Positions 9,893 through 19,425 of a DNA stretch of 64,000 bases are shown here, piece by piece. Location: contig JACXUV010000010.1 in NCBI GenBank assembly GCA_014763715.1, positions 1 to 64,000 of the forward strand, in the 5' to 3' direction. Under the pieces are notes generated by a model. The model did not search any database, had not been told where the DNA came from, and worked only from the letters and a program-made list of their open reading frames with translations. The DNA is from Rhodobacterales bacterium. Its GTDB lineage: Bacteria; Pseudomonadota; Alphaproteobacteria; Caulobacterales; Hyphomonadaceae. Made by a program: the position numbers and the translations under genes. Numbering within the stretch: the stretch's first letter is position 1; each line of letters opens with the position of its first letter.

Positions 9893-9969
9893 GCGGTGTT
9901 TCCTCTCAGGCCTGTGTTGCGGTGACCCGCGATTGACTTCCTGGCCGCCGCGCCGCACATGCCGCGGCG

Positions 9970-10641
9970 ATGACCGACAATATTCCGCCCCGGCCCCGCA
10001 CTCGGCTCTACCTGATCACACCGCCTCAGATCGCGGATGTGGACGATTTCGCCGCGATCCTCGAAACCGCGTTTGCGGCAGGCGATGTGGCGTGCCTCCA
10101 GTTGCGTCTCAAGGGGGCGGATGGAATGATAGATATGCAGGCGACGCGCGAGGTGAGCGCGGCAGTGACGGAGATGGTGCAAGCCTATGGCGCCGCCGTC
10201 CTGATCAATGACAGCCCTGAACTCGCCGTCGAACTTGGCGCGGACGGCGTGCACGTCGGCTGGGACGATATGACGGTGAAAGAAGCCCGCGCGATTGTCG
10301 GCAAGGACATGATTGTCGGGGCGACGGCGAAGAACTCCCGTCATGTCGCCATGCAGGCGGGGGAGGCAGGGGCTGACTATGTCGCCTTCGGGGCCTTCTA
10401 TCCGACGACGACGAAGAACGGCACTGTGCAGGCCAGCACCGAACTGCTCGAGATCTGGCAGGAAAGTATGGAAATCCCCTGCGTCGCGATTGGCGGTATC
10501 ACCGTGGACAATGCGGCGCCGCTGGTTACGGCCGGGGCGGATTTCATCGCTGTTTCGTCAGGCGTGTGGGACCATCCGGATGGGGCGCCTGCGGCCGTTG
10601 CTGCCTTCAATGCCCTGTTCGATTCCTTGGCAGCCGATTAA
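9970..10641 (+). CDS. thiE: Thiamine phosphate synthase
   Basis: A 223-residue TIM-barrel protein that would join HMP-pyrophosphate and thiazole phosphate to give thiamine phosphate. Visible motifs are RLYLITPP at the start, CLQLRLKG, VLINDSPELAVELGADGVHVG, the phosphate-binding GATAKNSRH and the terminal IGGITVDNAAPLV with AVSSGVW. Length is normal. It stands divergent from the DUF2798 gene and has no other thi genes beside it. Confidence 0.88.
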   Translation: MTDNIPPRPRTRLYLITPPQIADVDDFAAILETAFAAGDVACLQLRLKGADGMIDMQATREVSAAVTEMVQAYGAAVLINDSPELAVELGADGVHVGWDDMTVKEARAIVGKDMIVGATAKNSRHVAMQAGEAGADYVAFGAFYPTTTKNGTVQASTELLEIWQESMEIPCVAIGGITVDNAAPLVTAGADFIAVSSGVWDHPDGAPAAVAAFNALFDSLAAD

Positions 10642-10723
10642 CACTCCGGCGCCTTGACCCTTCAGCAACAAAGGCTTACGCCGCCCGCTCTCCCGCAAGA
10701 TTTGCGTCCGGACGCTGTTTCAC

Positions 10724-11545
10724 ATGTCAAAACCCTCTCCCGTTGGATCCGTAATGATCGCTGCCGCCCGCGCTGCCGGGCGTTCGCTGGCGCGTGATTT
10801 CGGCGAAGTCGAAAACCTGCAGGTCTCCAAGAAGGGGCCGGCTGACTTTGTGTCGAATGCCGACCACCGGGCCGAGGAGATCATCTTCCAGCACCTGTCC
10901 AAGGCCCGTCCGGGCTATGGCTTTGTGATGGAAGAACGCGGTGTCGTCGAAGGTACGGACAAGTCCAATCGCTTCATCGTCGACCCGCTGGATGGCACGC
11001 TGAACTTCCTGCACGGCCAGCCGCACTTCGCTGTTTCCATCGCGCTGGAGCGCGACGGGGAACTGCTGACCGGCGTGATCTTCGATGTCGCCAAGAACGA
11101 GATTTTCTGGGCCGAAACCGGCCGCGGCGCCTGGCTTGAGAACCGCAAGCTGCGTGTGGCAGCTCGCCGGGACCTGCATGAATCCGTGATCGCGACGGGC
11201 ACGCCCTGGCATGGCAAGTCCGAAGACAGCCACATCACCTTCGCCCGCGAAGTGGCCGCCATGACACCGACCACGGCCGGCATCCGCCGCAACGGCTCTG
11301 CTGCACTGGATCTGGCCTGGGTGGCCGCTGGCCGGTTCGACGGCTTCTGGGAGCGCAACCTCCAGCCCTGGGACATTGCTGCCGGCATCGTCCTCGTGCG
11401 TGAGGCAGGCGGCGTGATCAGCGAGATCGATGGCGGCGATGTGCTGCAGACGGGCTCGATCCTGGCGTCGAACGACGACCTGCATCCGAAACTGGAAAAG
11501 CAGATCCGTCACGCAGCCTCTTTCGGTAAGGCAGCCTCGGTCTAA
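10724..11545 (+). CDS. Inositol monophosphatase family protein (SuhB-like)
   Basis: A 273-residue magnesium-dependent phosphatase of the IMPase family. Metal-site motifs are EERGVVEG (Glu), IVDPLDGTLNF (Asp-x-x-Asp-Gly) and the C-terminal WERNLQPWDIAAGIVLVREAGG (WD box). Length fits SuhB/IMPase. In cells it may act on inositol phosphate or, as SuhB does, in rRNA antitermination; the sequence does not decide. An 11-bp stem-loop lies shortly downstream. Confidence 0.9.
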   Translation: MSKPSPVGSVMIAAARAAGRSLARDFGEVENLQVSKKGPADFVSNADHRAEEIIFQHLSKARPGYGFVMEERGVVEGTDKSNRFIVDPLDGTLNFLHGQPHFAVSIALERDGELLTGVIFDVAKNEIFWAETGRGAWLENRKLRVAARRDLHESVIATGTPWHGKSEDSHITFAREVAAMTPTTAGIRRNGSAALDLAWVAAGRFDGFWERNLQPWDIAAGIVLVREAGGVISEIDGGDVLQTGSILASNDDLHPKLEKQIRHAASFGKAASV

Positions 11546-11591
11546 CCGGATCTCAGGTCTGCCCCGATAAATTGACGCCAAGAACGCCAAA

Positions 11592-11619
11592 AAATAGGTG
11601 ACACCTGCGTCACCTATTT
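11592..11619. repeat. Perfect 11-bp inverted repeat between the IMPase and the monooxygenase
   Basis: AAATAGGTGAC and its exact complement are separated by 6 bases. With an A-run before and TTT after, it can work as a terminator in either direction, or, given its place 33 bases before the monooxygenase start, as a regulator site. Confidence 0.65.
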
Positions 11620-11651
11620 CCTTCTCCGGAAAAATACGTAATCTGGCTTAC

Positions 11652-13151
11652 ATGACACAGCCAGACACAGACGTTCTCATCATCGGCGCGGGCCTTTCGG
11701 GCATCGGCGCTGCCGTACACCTCGGCAAGCAGTGCCCCGGCAAGACCTATCGCATCTTCGAACAGCGAAGCGCGGTCGGCGGGACGTGGGATCTGTTCCG
11801 CTATCCGGGCATCCGTTCGGATTCGGACATGCACACGCTGGGTTTCAATTTCAAACCCTGGACAGAGGCGAAAGCCATTGCCGATGGCCCGTCCATCCGC
11901 AAATACATCCGCGAGACGGCGGACGATTACGGCATCACCCCGCATATCCAGTTCGACACGAAGATCATCGCGGCTGACTGGTCGACGCCTGAGCAGCTCT
12001 GGCACATCACGTCCGAGAACACGAAGACGGGCGCACGCTCGGAACTGACGGCGCGGTTCCTGTTCATGTGTGGCGGCTACTACAATTACGATCAGGGTTA
12101 CCGTCCCGATTTTCCGGGCGAGGAGGCCTACAAGGGCCAGTTCGTGCACCCGCAGCACTGGCCGGAAGATCTCGACTATACTGGCAAGAAGGTCGTCATC
12201 ATCGGGTCGGGCGCGACGGCGATGACGCTGGTGCCGGCCATGGCGGAGAAGGCGGGCCACGTCACCATGCTGCAGCGTTCGCCAACCTATGTCGTCTCGC
12301 GCCCGGCGGTGGACAAGTTTGCAAACTTCCTGCGTTCGGTCCTTCCGGACAGCTGGGCCTATGCGCTGATCCGCTGGCGGAATGTCACCCTCCAGCAATT
12401 CTTCTTCCGCAAGACGCGCGACAATCCGCAGGCGGCGAAAGAACGCCTGCTGAAAATGGTGCGGGAAGAACTCGGTCCCGATTACGATGTCGAGAAGCAT
12501 TTCACCCCGCACTACAATCCGTGGGAACAGCGCCTCTGCCTGGTGCCGGATTCGGACCTGTTCAATGTCCTGAAGTCCGGCAAGGCCAGCGTCGAGACCG
12601 ATCATATCGAGACCTTCACGGAGAAGGGGATCCGGCTGAAATCCGGCAAGGAGCTGGAGGCCGACATCGTGGTGACGGCAACCGGCCTGAACCTGGTCTT
12701 CATGAATGGCGTCGACGTCACGCTGGACAGCACGAAGGTCGATCCCGGCAAGCTGCTCAACTACAAGGGCGTGATGCTGTCGAACGTGCCGAACCTGGCC
12801 GTCACATTTGGCTACACGAATGCCTCCTGGACGCTGAAAGCGGATCTGACGAGCGAATATGTCTGCCGTCTGATTAACCTGATGGACCAGAAGGGCGCGA
12901 CATCTGCCATGCCCTACCTGTCGGCCTATCCGAACGAGACCGAGCCTTTCGTGGATTTCTCCTCCGGCTATTTCCAGCGCGTGATGGACCAGTTCCCGCG
13001 CCAGCACACTGAAGCGCCGTGGAAACTGCATCAGAGCTATTTCACAGACCGGAAGAATTTGCGCGAGCTGCCCATTGAGGATGGGGTCATGCAATTCACC
13101 ACACCGGCTGAGGCCACCGCCAAGAAGCCGGCCCTCCAGGCGGCAGAATAG
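11652..13151 (+). CDS. FAD-dependent monooxygenase (Baeyer-Villiger type)
   Basis: A 499-residue flavoprotein. The FAD motif is DVLIIGAGLSGIGAAVHL at the N-terminus; GGTWDLFRYPGIRSDSDMHTLGF corresponds to the Baeyer-Villiger region, and a second Rossmann motif KKVVIIGSGATAM binds NADPH. The late VTATGL motif is also seen. ATG 11652 is used because the FAD motif follows at once; the longer frame adds 18 unlikely residues through an inverted repeat. The product probably oxidises a ketone; the substrate is unknown. Confidence 0.9.
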   Translation: MTQPDTDVLIIGAGLSGIGAAVHLGKQCPGKTYRIFEQRSAVGGTWDLFRYPGIRSDSDMHTLGFNFKPWTEAKAIADGPSIRKYIRETADDYGITPHIQFDTKIIAADWSTPEQLWHITSENTKTGARSELTARFLFMCGGYYNYDQGYRPDFPGEEAYKGQFVHPQHWPEDLDYTGKKVVIIGSGATAMTLVPAMAEKAGHVTMLQRSPTYVVSRPAVDKFANFLRSVLPDSWAYALIRWRNVTLQQFFFRKTRDNPQAAKERLLKMVREELGPDYDVEKHFTPHYNPWEQRLCLVPDSDLFNVLKSGKASVETDHIETFTEKGIRLKSGKELEADIVVTATGLNLVFMNGVDVTLDSTKVDPGKLLNYKGVMLSNVPNLAVTFGYTNASWTLKADLTSEYVCRLINLMDQKGATSAMPYLSAYPNETEPFVDFSSGYFQRVMDQFPRQHTEAPWKLHQSYFTDRKNLRELPIEDGVMQFTTPAEATAKKPALQAAE

Positions 13152-13224
13152 GCGCCCCTAAACAAAGCCTGGCAGGCACCCTATCTGTAGTCCGTAAGGG
13201 GCGTACAGAAAAAGGAGTGTCTGT

Positions 13225-13386
13225 ATGTGGTTGTGGCTGTTGTGGTGGTGTGTCGATGATCACATCGCCGAAGCGGTTGGCGCACCGGGGCTTGGCGAGT
13301 TGCCGATCTGGGTGCCGCTGATCCTGTCGCTGGCATTTGCCTTCACGATCGATGGAAAGCTGAAGAAGCTCAAACGCTGGGGCTAG
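13225..13386 (+). CDS. Small Trp-rich membrane peptide (53 residues)
   Basis: A short frame starts MWLWLLWWCVDDH and ends GKLKKLKRWG. AAAGGAG lies 7 bases before the ATG, an almost ideal ribosome site. The middle segment IWVPLILSLAFAFTI is one hydrophobic span and the tail is basic, so it is a likely single-pass membrane peptide. It ends one base before the convergent ABC transporter stop. I do not recognise a family; the strong ribosome site and membrane design support a real gene. Confidence 0.6.
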   Translation: MWLWLLWWCVDDHIAEAVGAPGLGELPIWVPLILSLAFAFTIDGKLKKLKRWG

Positions 13387-13387
13387 A

Positions 13388-15235
13388 TCAACCCTCGGCG
13401 AATTGCAGCTCCGCCAGCCGCGCATAGAGGCCGCCTCTGGCGACCAGTTCCTCATGCGTGCCTTCTTCCACGATCCGCCCGTGTTCCATGACGACGATCC
13501 GGTCGGCCCGGCGCACGGTGGACAGGCGATGGGCGATCACCAGTGTCGTGCGGCCTTGGGAAGCGTTCTCGATGGCTCGGCGGACGGCGGCCTCGCTCTC
13601 TGAATCGAGGGCGGAGGTTGCCTCGTCCAGCAGGAGGACGGGCGCGTCGCGTACAAGCGCGCGGGCCAGTGCAATCCGCTGGCGCTGGCCGCCGGACAGG
13701 TTGCGTCCTTTCTGGCCCAGCGGCGTGGCAAGGCCTTCCTTTTCATTGAGGAACTCCATCGCCTCGGCCATGCGGGCAGCGTGTTCCAGAAGTTTTTCGT
13801 CCGGATTGTCTGTGCCGAAACCGATATTCTCGGCGGCCGTCCCGGTGAACAGGGCCGATTCCTGCGGGGCGTAGGCGAAGTTGCGCCGCCAGTCGCGTGG
13901 GGTGGTTTCCGAAGATGCGATGCCGTCCAGCGTCACCCGTCCGGCCTGCGGATCGAACAGACGCAGCGCAAGGCGGAACACGGTCGTCTTGCCCGCGCCG
14001 CTTGGGCCGACAAGGGCAACGAACTCGCCAGGTTTCACGGACAGGGTGAAGTCTGTCAGGGCGGAAACGGGTTTGCCGTCATTCGTTGCGTCGTCATACG
14101 TGAAGGTCACATGGTCGAAGGCGAGCGCGCCGGTGACCTTTTCAGGCATCGGGCGGGGCAGAGCTGGCGGGGCGATTTCCGGTTCGGCAGTCAGTACTTC
14201 GGCCGCCCGGTCGGCGGCGCCGGCCGCGCGCATCACTTCGCCATAGACTTCCGCCAGCATGCCGAAGCCGGAACCGGCATAGAGCGCATAGAGCACCATG
14301 GCGGAAAGGTCGCCGAAGCTCATCTCGCCCTTGGCCACCGCGCGGGCGCCGAGCCAGAGGACGCAGACAAAGCCGCCAAACAGCAGCACGGATACCATGA
14401 CAATCATCAGGGCGCGCGCCGTGATCCGGCGCATGGCCGCTGCGAAGGTTGCTTCGACGGCCTCGGTGAATGTGGCGAGGCGGCTCTCTTCGCGGCTGTA
14501 GGCCTGCACCAGCTCGATGGCGTCAAGCGCTTCGGCGGCCTCGGCGCCTGCATCGGCCAGGCGCGACTGGGCCCTGTTCGACATGGTGCGGATCACCCGG
14601 CCGACCCCGACGACCGGTAGCATCGCCACGGGCAGCATGGCCAGCAGGGTCAGGCCCAGCTTCCAGTTCACCACCATCATCATGGTGAGGGCGCCAAACG
14701 TGGTGATCAGCGTGCGTGTCGCCATGGAGGCGGAGGTGCCAAGGAATTGCTCGATCAGCGTGATGTCGGCTGTCAGGCGCGACACGGCTTCGCCGGAGCG
14801 CATTTTCGCATGATAGCGCGGCCCCAGTTTGAGAAGGTGGGCATAGAGGTCACGGCGCAGGTCAGCCGCAATCCGTTCGCCGAAGCGGGAGACGAAATAA
14901 AAGCGCACCGCGCCCAGCACGCCGGAGGCGATGGCGGCGGCGGCCACCCAGAAGAAGGACTTGTCCACCAGCGCAAGCAGCTTCTGCGGGTCTCCGCCTG
15001 CCTGGCGCCCGCTGTCGGCGGCTTTGCCCAGCAGGATCGGCAGGGTCAGGCTGAGCGCCGCGGCACCGACCAGGAAAACCAGGGCAATCGCCACGGTGCG
15101 CCAGTGCCGTCCGGCATAGGGCAGGAGCAGTTTCAGGGGTTTCAGGCTGCGTCCCTTGGGCCGGTTGATGGCCTGTCCGCCACCCGGTTCGGAGGCGCGG
15201 CGGTCGATTGTTTGCTGGGATTCAGTGTCGGCCAT
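13388..15235 (-). CDS. ABC exporter, fused permease and ATPase (MsbA-like)
   Basis: A 615-residue half-transporter. The first 330 residues hold six membrane spans (ABC transporter type 1); the last 240 are the nucleotide-binding domain with Walker A VGPSGAGKTT, Q-loop APQESALF, signature LSGGQRQR, Walker B VLLLDEATSALD and the switch His in VIAHRLS. Such exporters work as dimers in the inner membrane on lipids, peptides or drugs. It is monocistronic on the minus strand. The substrate cannot be inferred. Confidence 0.92.
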   Translation of the reverse strand: MADTESQQTIDRRASEPGGGQAINRPKGRSLKPLKLLLPYAGRHWRTVAIALVFLVGAAALSLTLPILLGKAADSGRQAGGDPQKLLALVDKSFFWVAAAAIASGVLGAVRFYFVSRFGERIAADLRRDLYAHLLKLGPRYHAKMRSGEAVSRLTADITLIEQFLGTSASMATRTLITTFGALTMMMVVNWKLGLTLLAMLPVAMLPVVGVGRVIRTMSNRAQSRLADAGAEAAEALDAIELVQAYSREESRLATFTEAVEATFAAAMRRITARALMIVMVSVLLFGGFVCVLWLGARAVAKGEMSFGDLSAMVLYALYAGSGFGMLAEVYGEVMRAAGAADRAAEVLTAEPEIAPPALPRPMPEKVTGALAFDHVTFTYDDATNDGKPVSALTDFTLSVKPGEFVALVGPSGAGKTTVFRLALRLFDPQAGRVTLDGIASSETTPRDWRRNFAYAPQESALFTGTAAENIGFGTDNPDEKLLEHAARMAEAMEFLNEKEGLATPLGQKGRNLSGGQRQRIALARALVRDAPVLLLDEATSALDSESEAAVRRAIENASQGRTTLVIAHRLSTVRRADRIVVMEHGRIVEEGTHEELVARGGLYARLAELQFAEG

Positions 15236-15412
15236 TCTGGGTGCCTCTGCAGCACTGTGGAAATCGGGTGCTAGGCCCCCTTGCGAAAGGGGCTTTCTTC
15301 AGTTACACGCGCCACTTCTGAAAACGGGCAGCAGCCACGCCCGCGCACCCCTACTGGCGAAGCGCGGCGGCCACAAGGCCCGTAGGCAACGGATCACAGA
15401 AGGGCGCGAGCC

Positions 15413-15631
15413 ATGAAAAAAGAAGGTCATCCCGACTATCACTTCATCACCGTGGTGATGACGGACGGTACGGAATATCAAACGCGCTCCACCTATGGCG
15501 CTGAAGGCGATCGTCTGGTGCTGGACATCGACTCCAAGTCGCACCCGGCATGGACCGGTGGCGACGGCAAGATGCTTGACCGCGGCGGCCGCGTGTCGCG
15601 CTTCAAGGACAAGTTCAAAGGCTTCGTCTAG
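15413..15631 (+). CDS. rpmE: 50S ribosomal protein L31
   Basis: A 72-residue L31. [17 protein letters not shown] and the SHPAWTGG segment are characteristic. It has no cysteine, so it is the zinc-free form that is common in alphaproteobacteria. A strong terminator follows 38 bases downstream. Confidence 0.95.
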   Translation: MKKEGHPDYHFITVVMTDGTEYQTRSTYGAEGDRLVLDIDSKSHPAWTGGDGKMLDRGGRVSRFKDKFKGFV

Positions 15632-15668
15632 GGCCTGCCGCACCGTTCCACGGTTGCGATCCAAACAG

Positions 15669-15698
15669 CCCCGGCCCGCAAGGCCGGGGTTTTGTTTT
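15669..15698 (+). terminator. Rho-independent terminator after rpmE
   Basis: An 8-bp GC stem (CCCCGGCC with GGCCGGGG), a 5-base loop and the tail TTTTGTTTT. Confidence 0.88.
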
Positions 15699-15773
15699 GC
15701 CTGCCGCCTGCCAGGCTTAACCCTCCCTTAATTGCTCACGCAGAGCCTCCCGCAAACCAGCAGGGAGAGGCAG

Positions 15774-16274
15774 ATGCCGCGTGGCGGGCGACTGAAGGAA
15801 TGGCTGATCACATTCATGGTGCTGGCGGGCATTGCCTTTGGCATCGCCGTGGCCGCCCGCGAGCCCGCCAACCTGCAGGACAAGGCGGGGTTCGACACGT
15901 CTTCCGTCTATTGGTCCGACGGGGATTCCGGCCAGCTGGCCGATGGTACCAAATTCCGCCTGCATGGCGTGGATGCGCCGGAAACCGGGGCGGTCGACTG
16001 GTATACCGGGGCAAAATGCGAAGGCGAGCGTGAGCTGGGCTATGAGGCGAAGGCCTATGTGCGGACCCTCACGCGCGACAAGGTTCTTACCGTTTCGCAC
16101 AGCTACGGGGCTGACCGTTACGGCCGTCAGGTGGTTGATCTCAGCGTCGATGGGCAGGACCTGGCTGCGCTCCTGGTGGCTGCCGGCACGCACAAGGTCT
16201 GGGACTATGATGGCGGCGCGGCAAAGCCGAACTGGTGTACGGGCCGTACGCAGCAGCCAGTCACGGGATCCTGA
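15774..16274 (+). CDS. Thermonuclease (SNase-like) family protein, membrane-anchored or secreted
   Basis: A 166-residue protein with an N-terminal hydrophobic span (LITFMVLAGIAFGIAVAA) and a staphylococcal-nuclease fold: DGDS, RLHGVDAPETG, and DRYGR, which carry the usual Asp/Arg/Glu active residues. It would act outside the cytoplasmic membrane. The start MPRGGR at 15774 has GGGAGAGG upstream. A second SNase-like gene is at 35606-36382. Confidence 0.85.
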   Translation: MPRGGRLKEWLITFMVLAGIAFGIAVAAREPANLQDKAGFDTSSVYWSDGDSGQLADGTKFRLHGVDAPETGAVDWYTGAKCEGERELGYEAKAYVRTLTRDKVLTVSHSYGADRYGRQVVDLSVDGQDLAALLVAAGTHKVWDYDGGAAKPNWCTGRTQQPVTGS

Positions 16275-16368
16275 TCCTGCCGGGAACATTCCAGCTTCAA
16301 TCTGCTTGCCCGACAGGGCCGGGGGCCCCTAGGTTGCGGGCCGGTATCGATGACAGGGAGCGGTCCTG

Positions 16369-17175
16369 ATGAACTACACGCCGAAACGCTGGATCCGGCT
16401 TGGCCTGGGCGCTGCCCTGATTGGGACGGCGGGCCTTGCGGCCTGTGGCGGAGAGGGAGGCGAGGCCGGGGAAACCGGTGCGGCCGCACTATCTGCGCCG
16501 GGAGGCGCAGCCGCTTCCGGTGAAGGCGGCGAGATGGGGGAAGGTGAGGGCGGCGAAGGCGTTACAGCGCTCGACCCGGCACTGCTGCTGCCCATAGATG
16601 AGCGCGCGGTGCTGATCTCCAGCCAGGTGGCCGCCGCCGGTGCGCTGGCCCGGATGGGGCAGACCTCAGATGCTGCGGAGCACCTGCGTCTTGCGGTCAG
16701 CGAGATCAAGCCGGGCGGTTTGAGCCGCCTTGTCGAGAACGGGTTCGATCCGGACCTGTTCGAAACCGCTGCCGACAAATTGGCGAGCGGCGCCCCTCCG
16801 GAAGAGGCCGAAGCCGGGCTTGTTGCGGTGGAGGCGAATGCCGCCGCGCTGGAGGAGACGGCAGCCGGGGAGCCCGTCCCCCTGATCGCCCTGCTCATCA
16901 AGCGCTGCCAGAACGCCTATCAGTCGGGGGTCTCGCTCAACAATCAGATCGAGGATCCGATCGCCTATCAGGATGCCTATGGCTATGCCGTCACCGCGCA
17001 GCGCCTGGCCGGGACGCTGGAGGGCGAAGATGCCAGCGGATTGCAGCTGGAGCTGAGAATGCTGGTGCTGATGTGGCCAGCCGAGGGGCCGGTGTCCGGT
17101 GATCTTCCGGCCCCGCCGATGACCTTCCTGTCACAGCTTTCCCGCGTGCAGCAGGAACTGTCAGCGCTTCAATAG
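16369..17175 (+). CDS. Lipoprotein of unknown function
   Basis: A 268-residue predicted lipoprotein. The signal ends GLAACGG (lipobox LAAC), followed by a Gly/Glu-rich linker of about 45 residues and a helical domain. The linker should hold the folded part away from the membrane. I do not recognise the domain. Its 3' end overlaps the convergent thioredoxin-like gene by 15 bases. Confidence 0.75.
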   Translation: MNYTPKRWIRLGLGAALIGTAGLAACGGEGGEAGETGAAALSAPGGAAASGEGGEMGEGEGGEGVTALDPALLLPIDERAVLISSQVAAAGALARMGQTSDAAEHLRLAVSEIKPGGLSRLVENGFDPDLFETAADKLASGAPPEEAEAGLVAVEANAAALEETAAGEPVPLIALLIKRCQNAYQSGVSLNNQIEDPIAYQDAYGYAVTAQRLAGTLEGEDASGLQLELRMLVLMWPAEGPVSGDLPAPPMTFLSQLSRVQQELSALQ

Positions 17176-17745
17176 GGCGTCGATAAAACCGACCGCCTCG
17201 AAGGAGGCCCAGTCTGCCTCGCCGGCGAGACGGGCGATTTCCTTACCGTCCGGCCCATAGAGGATGCTGGTCGGGAAGCCCTGTACGCCGCTGTCATAGA
17301 CAAGCTCATACTGTTCCGGCGTGACGATGCGGAACGGGATGTTGGCCGCGCCAAGCTCACCGAGGCGCTGCTGGGCATAGTCCTTGTCCTCGGCCGCATC
17401 GACGCTGATGGCGACGACCTGGAAGTCATCACCGCCGCGTGCTTTTTGCAGCGCGCCGAGGGACGGCATTTCCTTCTCGCAAGGGGCGCACCAGGTGGCC
17501 CAGAAGTTCACGAGGATGGTTTTGCCCTTGAATTCGTCCAGCGTGTGGGCGGAACCGTCGGCCAGATAGAAGGGGGCTGTCCCCGCCGGATCGCCTGTCG
17601 TGGCGAAATCCAGCTTCTCGAGGGCCCCGGTTGCATATCTTGCAAGTGGATTTTCATCCTGTTTTCCGATGCCTGCGCTGATCAGCACATAGACAATCGC
17701 GATCAGTCCGACCAAGAAGAGGCCGGGAATGGCGTAGCGCCGCAT
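17161..17745 (-). CDS. TlpA/CycY-like thiol:disulfide oxidoreductase
   Basis: A 194-residue protein with one N-terminal membrane span (AIPGLFLVGLIAIVYVLIS) and a periplasmic thioredoxin fold with the active site NFWATWCAPCEKEMP and cis-Pro in GFPTSI. Family members reduce periplasmic disulfides, for example in cytochrome c maturation. MRRYAIPG at 17745 is chosen, with GGAAGG upstream; longer frames would run into argH, which is divergent from here with a 31-base gap. Confidence 0.88.
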   Translation of the reverse strand: MRRYAIPGLFLVGLIAIVYVLISAGIGKQDENPLARYATGALEKLDFATTGDPAGTAPFYLADGSAHTLDEFKGKTILVNFWATWCAPCEKEMPSLGALQKARGGDDFQVVAISVDAAEDKDYAQQRLGELGAANIPFRIVTPEQYELVYDSGVQGFPTSILYGPDGKEIARLAGEADWASFEAVGFIDALLKR

Positions 17746-17776
17746 GTTTGCGCCTTCCGTAAGTTTTTGAAGGGGT

Positions 17777-19180
17777 ATGCCAATGACCAGCGGCAAAGGC
17801 CAGACGATGTGGGGAGGACGGTTTGCCGCGACCCCGTCGGACATCATGGAGCAAATCAACGCCTCCCTCGATATCGACCGGCGTATGGCTGAGGAAGATA
17901 TCGCCGGCAGCCGGGCCCATGCCGACATGCTGTCGGAGATGGGGATCATCTCGTTCGAGGACAATGAAGCCATTCAGGCCGGCCTGGACCAGGTGTTGAA
18001 CGAGCTGCGCGACGGCACCTTCCCTTTCCGCCGGGAGCTGGAAGACATTCACATGAATGTCGAGGCCCGCCTCAAGGAGATTGTCGGCGAACCGGCCGGT
18101 CGCCTGCACACGGCCCGCTCGCGCAATGACCAGGTGGTGACGGATTTCCGCCTCTGGACGCGCCGGGCGCTGGACCATTCGGCCCGCCTGATCGGCGGCC
18201 TGCAGGGCGCCCTCGTGCAGCGCGCCGAGGAACATGCCGCCACGATCATGCCGGGCTTTACCCACCTCCAGACAGCCCAGCCGGTGACGCTCGGCCACCA
18301 TCTGCTTGCCTATGTGGAGATGACTTCACGCGACTGGACCCGCCTGTCGGACTGCGCTAACCGCCTGAACGAGTGCCCGCTGGGCGCAGCGGCACTCGCC
18401 GGGACGGGCTTCCCCATCGACCGGGACATGACGGCAGAGGCGCTGGGCTTTGCTCGCCCGATGGCCAACTCCCTCGATGCGGTTTCGGCCCGCGACTTTG
18501 CGCTGGAGGCACTGGCGGCGCTTTCCATCGCGGCGACACACCTGTCGCGCCTTGCCGAAGAAATAGTGCTGTGGACCAGCGCGCAGTTCGCCTTCGCGCA
18601 GCTGACCGATGAATGGTCGACCGGTTCGTCCATCATGCCGCAGAAGCGCAACCCGGACGCGGCAGAGCTGGTGCGGGCCAAGGCATCTCTGATCACGGGC
18701 TTCTATGCCGGGCTTCAGGGCGCGGTGAAGGCCTTGCCGCTGGCCTATGCGAAGGACCTGCAGGACGACAAACGCCTGACCTTTGAAGCCTTCGACACGT
18801 TCGATCTCTGCGTTCGGGCCATGACCGGCATGATCGAGACGATCCGCTTCAAGCCGGAAAACATGCGGGCAGCGGCGGCCAAGGGCTTTTCCACCGCGAC
18901 TGACCTTGCCGACTGGCTGGTGCGCGAGCTGGGCCTGCCGTTCCGCGAGGCGCACCATGTGACAGGCTCGCTGGTGGCTCTGGCAGAAGGGAAGGGCGTT
19001 GACCTTGCCGATCTGACGCTGGCTGACATGCAGGGCGTTCACAAGGACATTACCGAAGCCGTTTTCGGTGTTTTGACAGTTGAAGCCTCTGCCTCATCTC
19101 GGACATCTTATGGCGGTACAAGCCCTGTTCGCGTCGCCGAACAGGTGGCACAGTGGAAGCAGAGACTTGGACTGGAGTAA
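17777..19180 (+). CDS. argH: Argininosuccinate lyase
   Basis: A 467-residue enzyme that splits argininosuccinate to arginine and fumarate, the last step of arginine synthesis. The N-terminal MWGGRF, the [10 protein letters not shown] motif, [10 protein letters not shown] and the lyase signature [11 protein letters not shown] are all present. GAAGGGG precedes the ATG. It leads a same-strand run with lptM, a small lipoprotein gene, lysA and a TIGR02302 gene. Confidence 0.96.
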   Translation: MPMTSGKGQTMWGGRFAATPSDIMEQINASLDIDRRMAEEDIAGSRAHADMLSEMGIISFEDNEAIQAGLDQVLNELRDGTFPFRRELEDIHMNVEARLKEIVGEPAGRLHTARSRNDQVVTDFRLWTRRALDHSARLIGGLQGALVQRAEEHAATIMPGFTHLQTAQPVTLGHHLLAYVEMTSRDWTRLSDCANRLNECPLGAAALAGTGFPIDRDMTAEALGFARPMANSLDAVSARDFALEALAALSIAATHLSRLAEEIVLWTSAQFAFAQLTDEWSTGSSIMPQKRNPDAAELVRAKASLITGFYAGLQGAVKALPLAYAKDLQDDKRLTFEAFDTFDLCVRAMTGMIETIRFKPENMRAAAAKGFSTATDLADWLVRELGLPFREAHHVTGSLVALAEGKGVDLADLTLADMQGVHKDITEAVFGVLTVEASASSRTSYGGTSPVRVAEQVAQWKQRLGLE

Positions 19181-19187
19181 CCGCCGC

Positions 19188-19421
19188 ATGAAACGCCCTT
19201 TGGCTATTGCCGCCCTTATCCTTGGTGCCCTGACCCTGCCGGCCTGTGGCCTGACGGGCGACCTGAAGCGCCCGGATCCGCTCTGGGGCGACCCGCAGGA
19301 TGTGGAAGCCGAGCTTCCCACGGGCAATGGCTCGACCCTGCCGGAGCTGCCGCCCCGTGCAGATGCTGAAGAGTCCAGCGACAACAGCGATGATGAACTG
19401 CTCGGCGGTCTGGAGGATTGA
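19188..19421 (+). CDS. lptM: LptM/YifL-family small lipoprotein
   Basis: A 77-residue lipoprotein with a signal ending LPACGLTGDLKRP; Cys followed by Gly-Leu-x-Gly-x-Leu is the LptM/YifL mark. Family members assist maturation of the LptD/LptE lipopolysaccharide translocon in the outer membrane. It lies just upstream of lysA in a position matching alphaproteobacterial order. The acidic Asp/Ser C-terminal tail is low complexity. ATG 19188 begins 7 bases after argH. Confidence 0.75.
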   Translation: MKRPLAIAALILGALTLPACGLTGDLKRPDPLWGDPQDVEAELPTGNGSTLPELPPRADAEESSDNSDDELLGGLED

Positions 19422-19425
19422 TCGC

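Noticed and set aside
11610..13094. Antisense frame (494 residues) opposite the monooxygenase
   Set aside because: Arg/His-rich shadow with no domain.
15413..15631. Loss of zinc-binding cysteines in L31 as an anomaly
   Set aside because: Cys-free L31 is usual in alphaproteobacteria.
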